Positions 8,234 to 16,622 of a DNA stretch of 64,000 nt are shown here, one piece after another (positions within the stretch are counted from its first letter, which is position 1; each line of letters opens with the position of its first letter). The position numbers were made by a program, and so were the translations under genes. The stretch is from VKMB-3413 sp041027365 (lineage in GTDB: Bacteria; Pseudomonadota; Alphaproteobacteria; Rhizobiales; Rhizobiaceae), in contig NZ_JBFTEH010000003.1 of the NCBI RefSeq assembly GCF_041027365.1, positions 62,001 through 126,000 on the forward strand, read 5' to 3'. The notes under the pieces are model-generated. The model was not told the origin of the DNA, did not search any database, and saw nothing but the letters and a program-made list of their open reading frames with translations.

Positions 8234-8350
8234 GCCCGCTCCGGCGGCCCGAATCTTGAACCGCACCCGGCCGGAATCATATTGCATAGCGGCTGGCCGG
8301 TCCTGCATCCGGTCGCCGTGGAATCGATGTCGTTCATTCGAGGAGGGACC

Positions 8351-8653
8351 ATGGGCTCCGTTGATTTCGCTTCGCCGCTGTTCGTGCGCACCGGGAGGAA
8401 CCTCGTCCAGGAGGTCGCGTCGACGGGAGACGCGATCGATTTCCTGCTCGACTGGACCGAGACCCGGCACGACATCCTTGCCGAGACGCTGCTGCGCGCC
8501 TGCTACGACGTCCAGGGCGGCCGAAAGCCGGTCGCGACTGTGGAACGAGGGTTCGAGCACTTCGCCCGACGCGCCGGCGTCCTGGAAGATCCGCTGGCCG
8601 CGATCCCGTGGATGACGGCCGGGCGACGCGGCGGCGGACATGTCCCCGCCTGA
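8351..8653 (+). CDS. DUF982 family protein
   Basis: This encodes 100 residues with a strong AGGAGGGA just before the ATG. The sequence follows the DUF982 pattern common in rhizobial genomes: PLFVRTG near the start, DAIDFLLDW, an LLRACYDVQGG helix, and FEHFARRAGVL before a variable tail. The function of DUF982 proteins is not known; they are small, soluble and often present in many copies on replicons of this order. It lies between the two 355-residue paralogues but nothing links its function to them. Confidence 0.7.
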   Translation: MGSVDFASPLFVRTGRNLVQEVASTGDAIDFLLDWTETRHDILAETLLRACYDVQGGRKPVATVERGFEHFARRAGVLEDPLAAIPWMTAGRRGGGHVPA

Positions 8654-8735
8654 TGGACGGGAAGGCCCGCTTGAACGATGAAGAGGCGCGGATGACTGGC
8701 GGTGCGGTCGCCTCGATCGTGGCGAGTCCCACCTT

Positions 8736-8782
8736 AAAGGGCCATATATGACCCTTTAGCTGTCTTTTCGGTCATATATGAC
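8736..8782. promoter_or_regulatory. Two palindromic sites with a common CATATATGAC core
   Basis: The first site, 8736-8757, is a 22-base palindrome with one mismatched pair (AAAGGG-C-CATATATG-A-CCCTTT). The second, 8771-8782, is the perfect palindrome GTCATATATGAC. Their centres are exactly 30 bases apart, close to three helical turns, which suggests cooperative binding of a dimeric regulator. They lie between two convergent genes, so a bidirectional terminator is the alternative reading, the first stem being followed by TGTCTTTT. Confidence 0.45.
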
Positions 8783-8794
8783 TCCTCACGGTAG

Positions 8795-9058
8795 CTAGGA
8801 GTGACGCGGCGAGATCTCGGCCTGCGGGCCGATGCGGTCGATCGCGGCGTTGACGAGAACCGGGTCGCCGCGCAGGTCGAAGCGAAGACCGGTTTCCGGA
8901 TCCACGGAGAAGACGACCTGCAGCGCGTCGAAGTCGGCGTCGTCTCCGAGCCGGTCCTCGATCATCCGGACGATGGGTTCGCAGGCCTTACGAAATTCCG
9001 GCGCCGTAACCTCGTCCAGAGGCTTCGCCCTGCCCTTGTGCTCGACGATGTAGATCAC
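8795..9058 (-). CDS. Small uncharacterised protein
   Basis: This encodes 87 residues starting with GTG, preceded on its strand by GGAGGAGGCGGAG, an excellent ribosome binding site. The product begins MIYIVEHKGRAKPLDEV and is acidic with a possible alpha/beta fold; no domain is recognised. It is transcribed away from the second 355-residue paralogue, so the 77 bases between their starts hold a divergent promoter region. Its coding character is supported by normal codon use and the strong binding site rather than by recognised homology. Confidence 0.55.
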   Translation of the reverse strand: MIYIVEHKGRAKPLDEVTAPEFRKACEPIVRMIEDRLGDDADFDALQVVFSVDPETGLRFDLRGDPVLVNAAIDRIGPQAEISPRHS

Positions 9059-9135
9059 GCTCCGCCTCCTCCCGACTTTCGACTTTCCATGTTCCGCGCG
9101 ATGCTGCCGACGAAACGGCTCGGGAGATTGCGATC

Positions 9136-10203
9136 ATGTCGGTAGCCTACGACTACGAGAAGTCCGACGACATCGAGAAGTCGCTGATCGACGATCTCGA
9201 GAACCACTGCGGCAAGGTCGTCGCGCACAGGCTGATGCGCAAGAGCGACGACCTGATCCACATCTATGTCGTCTCCGAGAATTGCGGCCGGCGCGCGGCC
9301 TGGGTCTGCAAGGCCCAGAAGGAGGAGCCCTATGACTGGCACCCCGGGGCCGACGTCTGGATAGCGAAGCACATGCCCGACTGGTCGATGCCGTACATGT
9401 TCGAGATGCCGGAGGACCTGCTCGACCGCCTGACGAAGACGGATGACGCCTACGCGGCCGAATGGCGGGCTCTGTGCCGGCAGAGGATCGAGGCGGCACG
9501 CCCCCTGCCGGTCCTGGCGCCGAAGCCGGGCGATACGCTGACGATCGTCAACTCCTTCACGGGCTTCGGCTTGGAGAAGGGCATCCCCCGCCTTCTCTGC
9601 CGGAAGGTCGAGGGATCGGACGTCACCGTCGTGCGGGTGGACAAGGACGGACTGCCCGAGGGAGAGGAGCGCGTCGTGCCCGCCGACATGCTCCGCCCCC
9701 TGACGGGCCTCCGGGACGACTGGCTCATAGACCGGCTCGAAGCGTACATGAAGGACACGAAGAAGATCATCGAGCAGGCCGCTTCCGTCCCCGGCGGGAT
9801 CGATCCGGAGCGGACGTTCGATTTCAGCGACGTCTATTCGCCCATCTACGGCGAGGGCCGCCTCCTGCTGCCGGACGGCTCGGAATGGTTCCATGACCCG
9901 TTCTACGGGAAGGTCGACGCCAAGACACTGCAGATCCATCGCCGCTACCTCGATGCCGGCCTCGTCATGGTGCCGCTCGTCGCCCAGAACGGTGTGACGC
10001 GTGTCGCGTTCATCGTGGGCCGCGGCCCGGACGATACGGTGGTCGCGCTCCGGCACGGCGAGGTCGACGAATTGACCGAACAGGTCCGGCGGGCCCTCGA
10101 GGTCTCGCTTGGACAGGACCTCGTGGGCAGCAAGGCCGCGCCGCAATTCACCGAAGAGGTGATCGAGGACGACGAGTTCCGTCCCGCTCCGATGCTGCAC
10201 TGA
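9136..10203 (+). CDS. Uncharacterised 355-residue protein, paralogue B
   Basis: This is the second member of the tandem pair described at 7166-8233, with the same length and collinear motifs, including MRKSDDL near residue 35, RRAAWVCKA, AAEWRALCRQR, GIPRLLCRK and VAFIVGRGPDD. The conserved VGR-PD step near residue 290 also occurs in paralogue A (VVGRSPDGE). Both proteins end within a few residues of a P-x-PM sequence, so the extreme C-terminus is constrained. It is soluble, without signal peptide. The function is unknown; being retained next to its paralogue at full length argues that both are expressed and perhaps form a complex. Confidence 0.65.
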   Translation: MSVAYDYEKSDDIEKSLIDDLENHCGKVVAHRLMRKSDDLIHIYVVSENCGRRAAWVCKAQKEEPYDWHPGADVWIAKHMPDWSMPYMFEMPEDLLDRLTKTDDAYAAEWRALCRQRIEAARPLPVLAPKPGDTLTIVNSFTGFGLEKGIPRLLCRKVEGSDVTVVRVDKDGLPEGEERVVPADMLRPLTGLRDDWLIDRLEAYMKDTKKIIEQAASVPGGIDPERTFDFSDVYSPIYGEGRLLLPDGSEWFHDPFYGKVDAKTLQIHRRYLDAGLVMVPLVAQNGVTRVAFIVGRGPDDTVVALRHGEVDELTEQVRRALEVSLGQDLVGSKAAPQFTEEVIEDDEFRPAPMLH

Positions 10204-10714
10204 ATACGGCCGCCGTCGCGGACGCCCTGACCGCGGAACTGCCGCCACGGATACGATCGTGACCGAAGGGCGCCGCGAACCGCTGCAGAGCCCGCGAGTT
10301 CGGGCGATCCACGGAACCGGCCGCACGTTCTTCTTCCGTGGCGGCGGAATCGGCTCTGCCCGGAGCCGATCGTGCCAGGCGTCCTGAATGATGCTCCGAC
10401 ATGGGAGTGCCGGGTCAGCATCGTCAGCAAAACATACCGTATGCCAAGCGTCTCTTATTTATACTTTTATAAGTAACGCGAAGACGGATCGTATTCCAAG
10501 CCGCATGCATACTTGGCGAGTTAACGCAGATTCATGACGCGTTAACTTTTGACGTCTTATAGCCCCGGGGCACACGATAATTCACTCAGGTGGATGTATC
10601 CCTGCTCACTGACTATTCGCCTAGCTTCCCATCTCCGAACATCAGGGACCGGCCGCGCCGAGCAGTCGGCTCTTCAATCCCGACATCCCCGGATCCCTCA
10701 TCGAAAGGTCTCGC
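10204..10714. other. Gene-free stretch with the chemotaxis operon promoter region
   Basis: No convincing gene is seen in these 511 bases. The first half is GC-rich; from about 10430 the composition drops, with AT-rich sequence around 10455-10475 (CTTATTTATACTTTTATAAG). An 11-base palindrome CATACCGTATG lies at 10433-10443 and an inverted repeat at 10520-10546. This is the likely control region of the cheY-led operon. Confidence 0.5.
10520..10546. promoter_or_regulatory. Inverted repeat upstream of the che operon
   Basis: GTTAACGC at 10520-10527 is repeated in inverted orientation at 10539-10546, with an 11-base spacer, 170 bases before cheY. The paired TTAAC elements recall CtrA-type recognition (TTAA repeats), a known regulator of motility genes in alphaproteobacteria, but the spacing and the inverted arrangement differ from the classical TTAA-N7-TTAA. 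Confidence 0.35.
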
Positions 10715-11083
10715 ATGACCAAGACCATTCTCATGGTCGACGATTCGCCGTCCGTCCGGCAGGTCGTCGGGCTGACGCTGAAGAGCGCCGGCTACCACGT
10801 CCTCGAGGCGGCCGACGGCGCCGAGGCGCTGACCAAGGCGCTGGCGAACAAGGTCCATGCCGTCGTCACCGACCTCAACATGCCGGTGATGGACGGGCTG
10901 ACCTTCATCCGGAAGTACCGGGCCGCGCCGGCGAGCAGCGGCGTGCCGATCGTCTTCCTGACGACCGAGTCGAGCCAGGCAATCAAGGAGCAGGCCAAGC
11001 AGGCCGGCGCGACCGGCTGGATGGTCAAGCCGTTCCAGCCGGACCAGCTTCTTGCCGTGGTCCGAAAGGTGGCAGGCGCATGA
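10715..11083 (+). CDS. cheY: Chemotaxis response regulator CheY
   Basis: This is a single receiver domain of 122 residues, the full family length. The acidic pocket is D9-D10, the phosphorylated aspartate D53 lies in VVTDLNMPVMDG, the switch threonine is in VFLTTES, and the lysine is in MVKPFQ. It accepts phosphate from the kinase encoded next and acts on the flagellar motor or another output. It is first in the operon and its stop overlaps the start of cheA (ATGA), which ensures coupled translation. Confidence 0.95.
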   Translation: MTKTILMVDDSPSVRQVVGLTLKSAGYHVLEAADGAEALTKALANKVHAVVTDLNMPVMDGLTFIRKYRAAPASSGVPIVFLTTESSQAIKEQAKQAGATGWMVKPFQPDQLLAVVRKVAGA

Positions 11084-13044
11084 GTGCGATCGATCCGGCC
11101 GAGATGTTCCGCCAGGAGGCGGCGGACCTCCTGGAGGTGCTCGAGCAGTCGCTGCTCGATCTGGAGAAGCGCCCCGAGGACGGCGACCTCGTCTCGTCCG
11201 CCTTCCGCGCCCTGCACACCCTGAAGGGCTCGGGCGCGATGTTCGGCTTCACGGCGGTGTCCACCTTCATCCACGAGTTCGAGACGGCTTTCGATCAGGT
11301 CCGCAAGGGGGAGGCGACCGCCAGCCCCGCGCTGATCGCCGCCGCGCTCCAGGCCAAGGACCATGTGGCGGCGCTGATCGCGGACGAAGCGTCCGTCGCC
11401 GCCGCGGCGGGAGCCGCGATCCTCGACGCCCTTGCCAAGGCCATTACCGGGTCTGGCGAAGCCGGCTGGCTGGTGACGTTCCGGCTGCCGGAGAACGCGC
11501 TGCTTCTCGGCACCAATCCGAAGCTGCTTCTCGACGAGATGCAGTCCCTCGGCGCCTGCGAGATTCTCGAACGGTCCGAGCCGACGGCCCGGGTCGGCGA
11601 TATCGATCCTGAGTTCCTCTACCTTGCCTGGACCGTCCGGCTGGGCGGTGCGGTCGACCAGGCGGCGATCGAGGACGTCTTCCTGTTTATCCGGGACGAC
11701 ATGACGCTCTCGATCGAGCGGATCGGCGATGACACGACGACGGCCACCACTGAGGTCGCACCGGAGGGCGCCCCGGTCGCGAACGCTCAGGAGGTCACCG
11801 CTTCCATCGGTCGGCCGGTTCCGGAGGCGGGTAACGCGCCGGCCGGGCCGAAGGAAAAGGCGGCCACCCTGCGCGTTCCCGCCGAGCGGCTGGACGAACT
11901 CATGGACCGGGTCGGCGAACTCGTCATCGCCCAGGCCCGTCTCAGCCAGATCGCCGCAAGCCGCCACGATCCGGCGCTCGTCGGCGTCGCCGAAGACATC
12001 GAGCGGCTGACCGCCAGCCTGCGCGATACCACCATGGGGACCCGCATGGTCCCGATCGGCACGCTGTTCGGTCGCTTCCGGCGGCTTGTCCATGACCTCG
12101 CCGACGATCTCGGCAAGGAGGTGGCGCTGGTCACGGTGGGCGAGGAGACGGAACTCGACAAGACCGTCATCGAGCAACTGGCCGACCCGCTCGTCCATCT
12201 TATCCGGAATTCGATGGACCACGGCATCGAGCGCAGCGAGACGCGGCAGGCCCGGGGAAAGGGCGGTACGGCGACGCTCCGGCTCTCGGCGGCGCATCGC
12301 GGCGCCGAGGTCGCCATCACCATCGCCGACGACGGCGCCGGCCTCGACACCGCCCGCATCCGTGCCAAGGCGGAGGCGAACGGGCTGATCGCCCAGGGCG
12401 CCCCGCTCACCGAGGGCGAGGTCCATCGCCTGATCTTCGAGCCGGGCTTCTCCACGGCGGACGCGGTGACCTCGCTCTCCGGGCGCGGCGTCGGCATGGA
12501 CGTCGTCAAGCGGACGATCGAGAGCCTGCGCGGCTCGATCGACGTCGCCAGCGAGCCCGGGCACGGCACGGAGGTCACGCTGCGCCTGCCCCTGACGCTC
12601 GCCATCATCGACGGGCTGCTCGTGCGGGTCGGCTCCGGCCGCTACACGATCCCGCTCGCCGCAGTCGAGGAGTGCATCGAACTGCCGAAGGACGCCGACG
12701 CCATGCGCGGACGCTCCTTCCTTGACGTGCGCGGCGACCTCGTCCCGTTCATGCGGCTGCGCGATCTCTTCCACGCCGACGGGGAAGCCGATGCCTACCA
12801 GAAGGTGGTCGTCGTCTCGTCCGGCCAGATGCGCATCGGGCTCGTCGTCGACCAGATCATCGGCAACAACCAGACCGTCATCAAGCAGCTTTCGCGGCTT
12901 CACTCCGGGATCAAGACCTTCTCCGGCGCCACCATCCTCGGCGACGGCACCGTCGCCCTCATCCTGGACGTCATGAACCTCGTCGGCTTCGGGCAGAAGC
13001 TCGAGGAGCGCCGACGCGACAGCACCCTCGGGAGGGCCGCATGA
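11080..13044 (+). CDS. cheA: Chemotaxis histidine kinase CheA
   Basis: This encodes 654 residues. The order is an Hpt domain with phosphorylated H46 in ALHTLKGSG, a diverged middle region around 125-215, a dimerisation helix pair (LDELMDRVGELVIAQARL), the ATPase domain with N-box HLIRNSMDHGIE, DDGAGLD and GRGVGMDVV, and a C-terminal CheW-like coupling domain. The longer open frame upstream through cheY is a shadow; the ATG at 11080 overlapping the cheY stop is the proper start. It autophosphorylates in response to receptor state and passes phosphate to CheY and CheB. All catalytic boxes look intact. Confidence 0.95.
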   Translation: MSAIDPAEMFRQEAADLLEVLEQSLLDLEKRPEDGDLVSSAFRALHTLKGSGAMFGFTAVSTFIHEFETAFDQVRKGEATASPALIAAALQAKDHVAALIADEASVAAAAGAAILDALAKAITGSGEAGWLVTFRLPENALLLGTNPKLLLDEMQSLGACEILERSEPTARVGDIDPEFLYLAWTVRLGGAVDQAAIEDVFLFIRDDMTLSIERIGDDTTTATTEVAPEGAPVANAQEVTASIGRPVPEAGNAPAGPKEKAATLRVPAERLDELMDRVGELVIAQARLSQIAASRHDPALVGVAEDIERLTASLRDTTMGTRMVPIGTLFGRFRRLVHDLADDLGKEVALVTVGEETELDKTVIEQLADPLVHLIRNSMDHGIERSETRQARGKGGTATLRLSAAHRGAEVAITIADDGAGLDTARIRAKAEANGLIAQGAPLTEGEVHRLIFEPGFSTADAVTSLSGRGVGMDVVKRTIESLRGSIDVASEPGHGTEVTLRLPLTLAIIDGLLVRVGSGRYTIPLAAVEECIELPKDADAMRGRSFLDVRGDLVPFMRLRDLFHADGEADAYQKVVVVSSGQMRIGLVVDQIIGNNQTVIKQLSRLHSGIKTFSGATILGDGTVALILDVMNLVGFGQKLEERRRDSTLGRAA

Positions 13045-13535
13045 GCGAGGCTCAGGGAGTATCTGCCATGCAGGCGCTGACCATCCGGCTGCAGGACGAG
13101 ATCTTCGCGCTCGACGCGACGAGCGTCCGCGAGATCCTGGACCCGGTGCCGATCACGCGGGTGCCGAACGCCCCGGACTTCGTCGGCGGGCTGATCAACG
13201 TGCGCGGCACCATCGTGCCGCTCGCCGACCTTCGGGTCGTCTTCGGCATGGACCGGCCACCGGCCGACCATGACACACGCATCGTCGTCGTCGAGTTCGA
13301 CCTCGACGGCGAGCCGATGGTGGCGGGCATTCTCGCCGACAGGGTGGACGAGGTCACCGACATCGAGGCTTCCGCGACCACGGCCGTGCCGACCGTCGGC
13401 ATGCGCTGGCCGCAGGCCTTCGTCCGCGGCATCGGCAAGCGCGACGACTGCTTCATCATCATCCCCGACATGCAACGCATCTTTCGCACCGGCGGCATGG
13501 AAGCCGCATCGGGCCAGAACGAGGAAAGACACTGA
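13041..13535 (+). CDS. cheW: Chemotaxis coupling protein CheW
   Basis: This encodes 164 residues of the CheW family, linking receptor arrays to the kinase. Typical features are VREILDPVPITRVPNAPDFVGGL followed by NVRGTIVPLADLR, in the usual two-barrel layout. The ATG overlaps the end of cheA by four bases (ATGA). A short acidic lead of about nine residues precedes a second possible ATG start at 13068. This is the first of two cheW genes in the operon; the second lies beyond the receptor gene. Confidence 0.93.
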   Translation: MSEAQGVSAMQALTIRLQDEIFALDATSVREILDPVPITRVPNAPDFVGGLINVRGTIVPLADLRVVFGMDRPPADHDTRIVVVEFDLDGEPMVAGILADRVDEVTDIEASATTAVPTVGMRWPQAFVRGIGKRDDCFIIIPDMQRIFRTGGMEAASGQNEERH

Positions 13536-13536
13536 C

Positions 13537-15228
13537 ATGCGCATCACTCTGAAGCTCAAGCTGGCCACGACCTTCGTCGTCGTCATCGCGATGTCCGCCG
13601 CGGGCATGCTGATCGCGACCGAGAAGCTGGGGACCCTGAACGACGCCTTCGATCAGGCCGTCAACGGCAACGTCGCCCGCATTCAGCTTGCCGACGAAAT
13701 CAACCTGCAGAACGCCCGCCTCGGGCGCGAGGAGAACGATCTCATCCTGACGACGAGCCAGCAAGGCATGGCCGATCTCGTCGCGACGATGGACAAGGAG
13801 ATCGCGGACATCCGCGACAAGGCGAAGCGCCTGCACGACATGTCTTCCGACAAGGGCAAGCCGGTCGTGGAGGAATTCGTCAGCGCCTTCGAGGCCTATC
13901 TCGGCAAGCATGCCGACATCCAGCGGCTCGCGCTCCAGAACCAGAACGAGGAAGCCTACCGCGTGGCGAGCGGCGATGCTCTCGCGGCCCGCCAGAATGC
14001 GGCCGCGACCCTGCAGAAGGTGGTCGACCTCAACAACGGCCAGCTTAACGATGCGAACCAGGAGACCACCGACCTCTATCTCTTCGCCCGCAACCTGGTC
14101 TTCGGCATTCTGATCGCGTCGGTACTGGTCGCCGCGGCAGCGGCCTTCTGGATCGTGATGTCGATCTCGCGGGGGCTGAGGAACGCGCAGCATCTGGCGG
14201 ACATGGTCGCCGACGGCGACCTTCGCACCACCGCCGACGTGCGTTCCGACGACGAGATCGGCGACGTCCTCAACACGCTGAACCGCATGGTCGGCAAGCT
14301 TCGCGACGTCGTCGGCGACGTCTCCGGCGCGGCCCGCAACGTCGCCGCCGGCTCGGAGGAGATGTCGGCGACGGCCGAGCAGCTTTCACAGGGCGCGACC
14401 GAGCAGGCCGCCTCGACCGAGGAGGCCTCGGCTTCGATGGAGCAGATGGCGGCCAACATCAAGCAGAGCGCCGACAACGCCACCCAGACCGAGGACATCG
14501 CCAAGAAGTCGGCGGCGGACGCCATCGCCTCGGGCGAAGCCGTGACCGGTGCGGTGAACGCCATGCAGACGATCGCGGAGAAGATCCTCGTCGTCCAGGA
14601 GATCGCCCGTCAGACCGATCTTCTTGCTCTCAACGCGGCGGTCGAGGCGGCCCGGGCCGGCGAACACGGCCGCGGCTTCGCGGTGGTCGCTTCGGAGGTC
14701 CGCAAGCTTGCCGAGCGCAGCCAGGCGGCGGCGACGGAGATCTCCGGGCTCTCCGGCAACACGCTGAAGACCGCGCAGCAGGCAGGCGACATGCTCTCCA
14801 AGCTTGTCCCGGACATCCAGAGGACCGCGAAGCTCGTCGAGGAGATCTCCACCGCCAGCCGCGAGCAGACGGCCGGCGCCGGGCAGGTCAACACGGCGAT
14901 CCAGCAACTCGACAAGGTGACCCAGCAGAACACCGCGGCCGCCGAGGAAATGTCCTCGACCGCCGAGGAACTGGCGAGCCAGGCCGAGCATCTCGCTTCC
15001 GCGATCAGCTACTTCAAGCTCGACGACGGCGCCGGTCGCGAGACCGTCCGGACCGCCCAAGCGAGCAAGCCGGCCGCCCGCGGCAGGTCCAAGGTCACGC
15101 CGGAAGCCGAGCGGGCGCTGCGCAAGATGTCCGACCGCATGCATGGCAAGGGCGGCGGCTTCGACCTCGACATGGACGAGGCCAGCGACGATCTCGACCG
15201 GGAATTCTCCCAGCGCTCGGCCGCCTGA
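13537..15228 (+). CDS. Methyl-accepting chemotaxis protein
   Basis: This encodes 563 residues. A first membrane helix lies at about 10-30, followed by a periplasmic four-helix-bundle-like sensor region, a second membrane helix at about 187-210 (LVFGILIASVLVAAAAAFWIV), a HAMP domain, and a long cytoplasmic coiled coil with the conserved signalling tip IARQTDLLALNAAVEAARAGEHGRGFAVVA. The start is the ATG one base after the cheW stop. The C-terminus does not end in the NWETF-type pentapeptide that tethers CheR, so methylation would not depend on that anchor. The ligand is unknown; the sensor region is of the helical-bundle type. Confidence 0.93.
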   Translation: MRITLKLKLATTFVVVIAMSAAGMLIATEKLGTLNDAFDQAVNGNVARIQLADEINLQNARLGREENDLILTTSQQGMADLVATMDKEIADIRDKAKRLHDMSSDKGKPVVEEFVSAFEAYLGKHADIQRLALQNQNEEAYRVASGDALAARQNAAATLQKVVDLNNGQLNDANQETTDLYLFARNLVFGILIASVLVAAAAAFWIVMSISRGLRNAQHLADMVADGDLRTTADVRSDDEIGDVLNTLNRMVGKLRDVVGDVSGAARNVAAGSEEMSATAEQLSQGATEQAASTEEASASMEQMAANIKQSADNATQTEDIAKKSAADAIASGEAVTGAVNAMQTIAEKILVVQEIARQTDLLALNAAVEAARAGEHGRGFAVVASEVRKLAERSQAAATEISGLSGNTLKTAQQAGDMLSKLVPDIQRTAKLVEEISTASREQTAGAGQVNTAIQQLDKVTQQNTAAAEEMSSTAEELASQAEHLASAISYFKLDDGAGRETVRTAQASKPAARGRSKVTPEAERALRKMSDRMHGKGGGFDLDMDEASDDLDREFSQRSAA

Positions 15229-15237
15229 GGCAGGGTC

Positions 15238-15708
15238 ATGAACCAGATCGTCCAGTATCTGACCTTCGGTGTGGCGGAGCACCTCTTCGCCGCACCGGTC
15301 GGGCGGGTTCGCGAGATCCTGGATCTCGCCCCGGTCTCGCGGCTCCCGCGCAGCCCGGCCGAATTCCTCGGCATGATCGACGTCCGGGGCGCGAGCGTCC
15401 CGGTCATCGACGCGAGGCGGCTCCTCGGCCTCGGCGACGCGGACGACACGGCCAGCACCCGCATCGTCGTCCTGACCATGATGCGCGGCGGTCGTGAGAC
15501 GGTGGTTGGCCTGAAGACCGACCGCGTGCTCGAAGTCACCAACCTCGACGAGGAAACGCTCGAGGCTCCTCCGGAGATCGGCGCTCGCGACTGGAACGAC
15601 GGCGCGATCACCGGCCTCGGTCGCCGCAACGGCGCCTTCGTCACCGTCATCGACGTCGACCGCCTCTTCGCCGACGTCGATCTCACGCAGCGGGCGGTCG
15701 CCGCCTGA
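15238..15708 (+). CDS. cheW: Chemotaxis coupling protein CheW, second copy
   Basis: This encodes 156 residues, also of the CheW family (FAAPVGRVREILDLAPVSRLPRSPAEFLG then DVRGASVPVIDARRLLG). It is clearly diverged from the first copy, so it may prefer a different receptor or bind the kinase in another ring position. It follows the receptor gene after nine bases. The alphaproteobacterial habit of carrying two CheW-type proteins within one operon fits this layout. Confidence 0.92.
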   Translation: MNQIVQYLTFGVAEHLFAAPVGRVREILDLAPVSRLPRSPAEFLGMIDVRGASVPVIDARRLLGLGDADDTASTRIVVLTMMRGGRETVVGLKTDRVLEVTNLDEETLEAPPEIGARDWNDGAITGLGRRNGAFVTVIDVDRLFADVDLTQRAVAA

Positions 15709-15748
15709 CGGCGGCCGCTTCTTTCCCCCGACACCGAAAGCGAACACA

Positions 15749-16621
15749 ATGAGCGCCCTCGCGTCTCGTACAGGCCATGACCACCTTCCGGCCGCCGACT
15801 TCGAGCGGATCTCCGCGCTCGTCGGGGAGACCATCGGCATCCGGCTCACGCCCCAGAAGCGCCTGATGGTCGAGAGCCGGCTGCGCAAGCGGTTCCGGCA
15901 CACGGAGCGGGCGGGATTTGCCGACTACTGCCGCTTCCTCTTCGACGAGGGCGGGCTCGAAACGGAGATGGTGCATCTGGTCGATGCCATCACCACGAAC
16001 AAGACGGACTTCTTCCGCGAGGCCGAGCACCTCCACCTCATGGAGCGGCAGATCGTGCCCGAACTGCTGCAGCGCCGCCGCGAGCCGCGTCCTGTGGTGA
16101 AGGTCTGGAGCGCGGCGAGTTCGAACGGCGCGGAAGCCTACTCGATCGCGATGATCCTGCAGGACATGATCGATGCAGGCCGCCCGTTCCGCTATGCGCT
16201 CCTTGGCACCGACATCTCGACGGCGGTGCTCGAGGCGGCCCGCCAGGCGATCTATCCGGCGGACGCGATCGCTCCGGTCCCGCGGCACCTCGCCGAGCGC
16301 TATGTCCTCAGAGGCCGCAGCCCCGAGCGCGGCGACCAGGTCCGGATCGCCCCGGCGATCCGCAGGCGCGTGCTCTTCGAGCGCATGAACCTGATGGACG
16401 CGACCTATCCCTACGACCGCGACGTCGACATCGTCTTCCTGCGCAACGTCTTGATCTACTTCGACAAGACCGACCAGGAGGCCGTCGTCGACCGCCTCCT
16501 TGGCCATGTCCGGCCGGGCGGGTTCCTGATCGTCGGACACTCCGAATCCATGATCGTCCGGGAAGGGCCGGTGCAGCAGGTCGCACCAGGCGTCTACCGC
16601 AAGGTCCAAGGGGGGAACTGA
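15749..16621 (+). CDS. cheR: Chemotaxis protein methyltransferase CheR
   Basis: This encodes 290 residues. An N-terminal helical domain (FERISALVGETIGIRLTPQKR) is followed by TTNKTDFFRE and the S-adenosylmethionine-binding core with VKVWSAASSNGAEAYSIAM, LGTDIS and FLRNVLIYFD, the typical CheR order. It methylates glutamates on the receptors for adaptation, opposite to CheB encoded next. No tetratricopeptide extension is present. It ends one base before the cheB start codon. Confidence 0.94.
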   Translation: MSALASRTGHDHLPAADFERISALVGETIGIRLTPQKRLMVESRLRKRFRHTERAGFADYCRFLFDEGGLETEMVHLVDAITTNKTDFFREAEHLHLMERQIVPELLQRRREPRPVVKVWSAASSNGAEAYSIAMILQDMIDAGRPFRYALLGTDISTAVLEAARQAIYPADAIAPVPRHLAERYVLRGRSPERGDQVRIAPAIRRRVLFERMNLMDATYPYDRDVDIVFLRNVLIYFDKTDQEAVVDRLLGHVRPGGFLIVGHSESMIVREGPVQQVAPGVYRKVQGGN

Positions 16622-16622
16622 C

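Noticed and set aside
10792..12903. A 703-codon open frame on the minus strand opposite cheA
   Set aside because: The plus-strand frame encodes an unambiguous CheA kinase; the antisense translation has unnatural composition and no motif.
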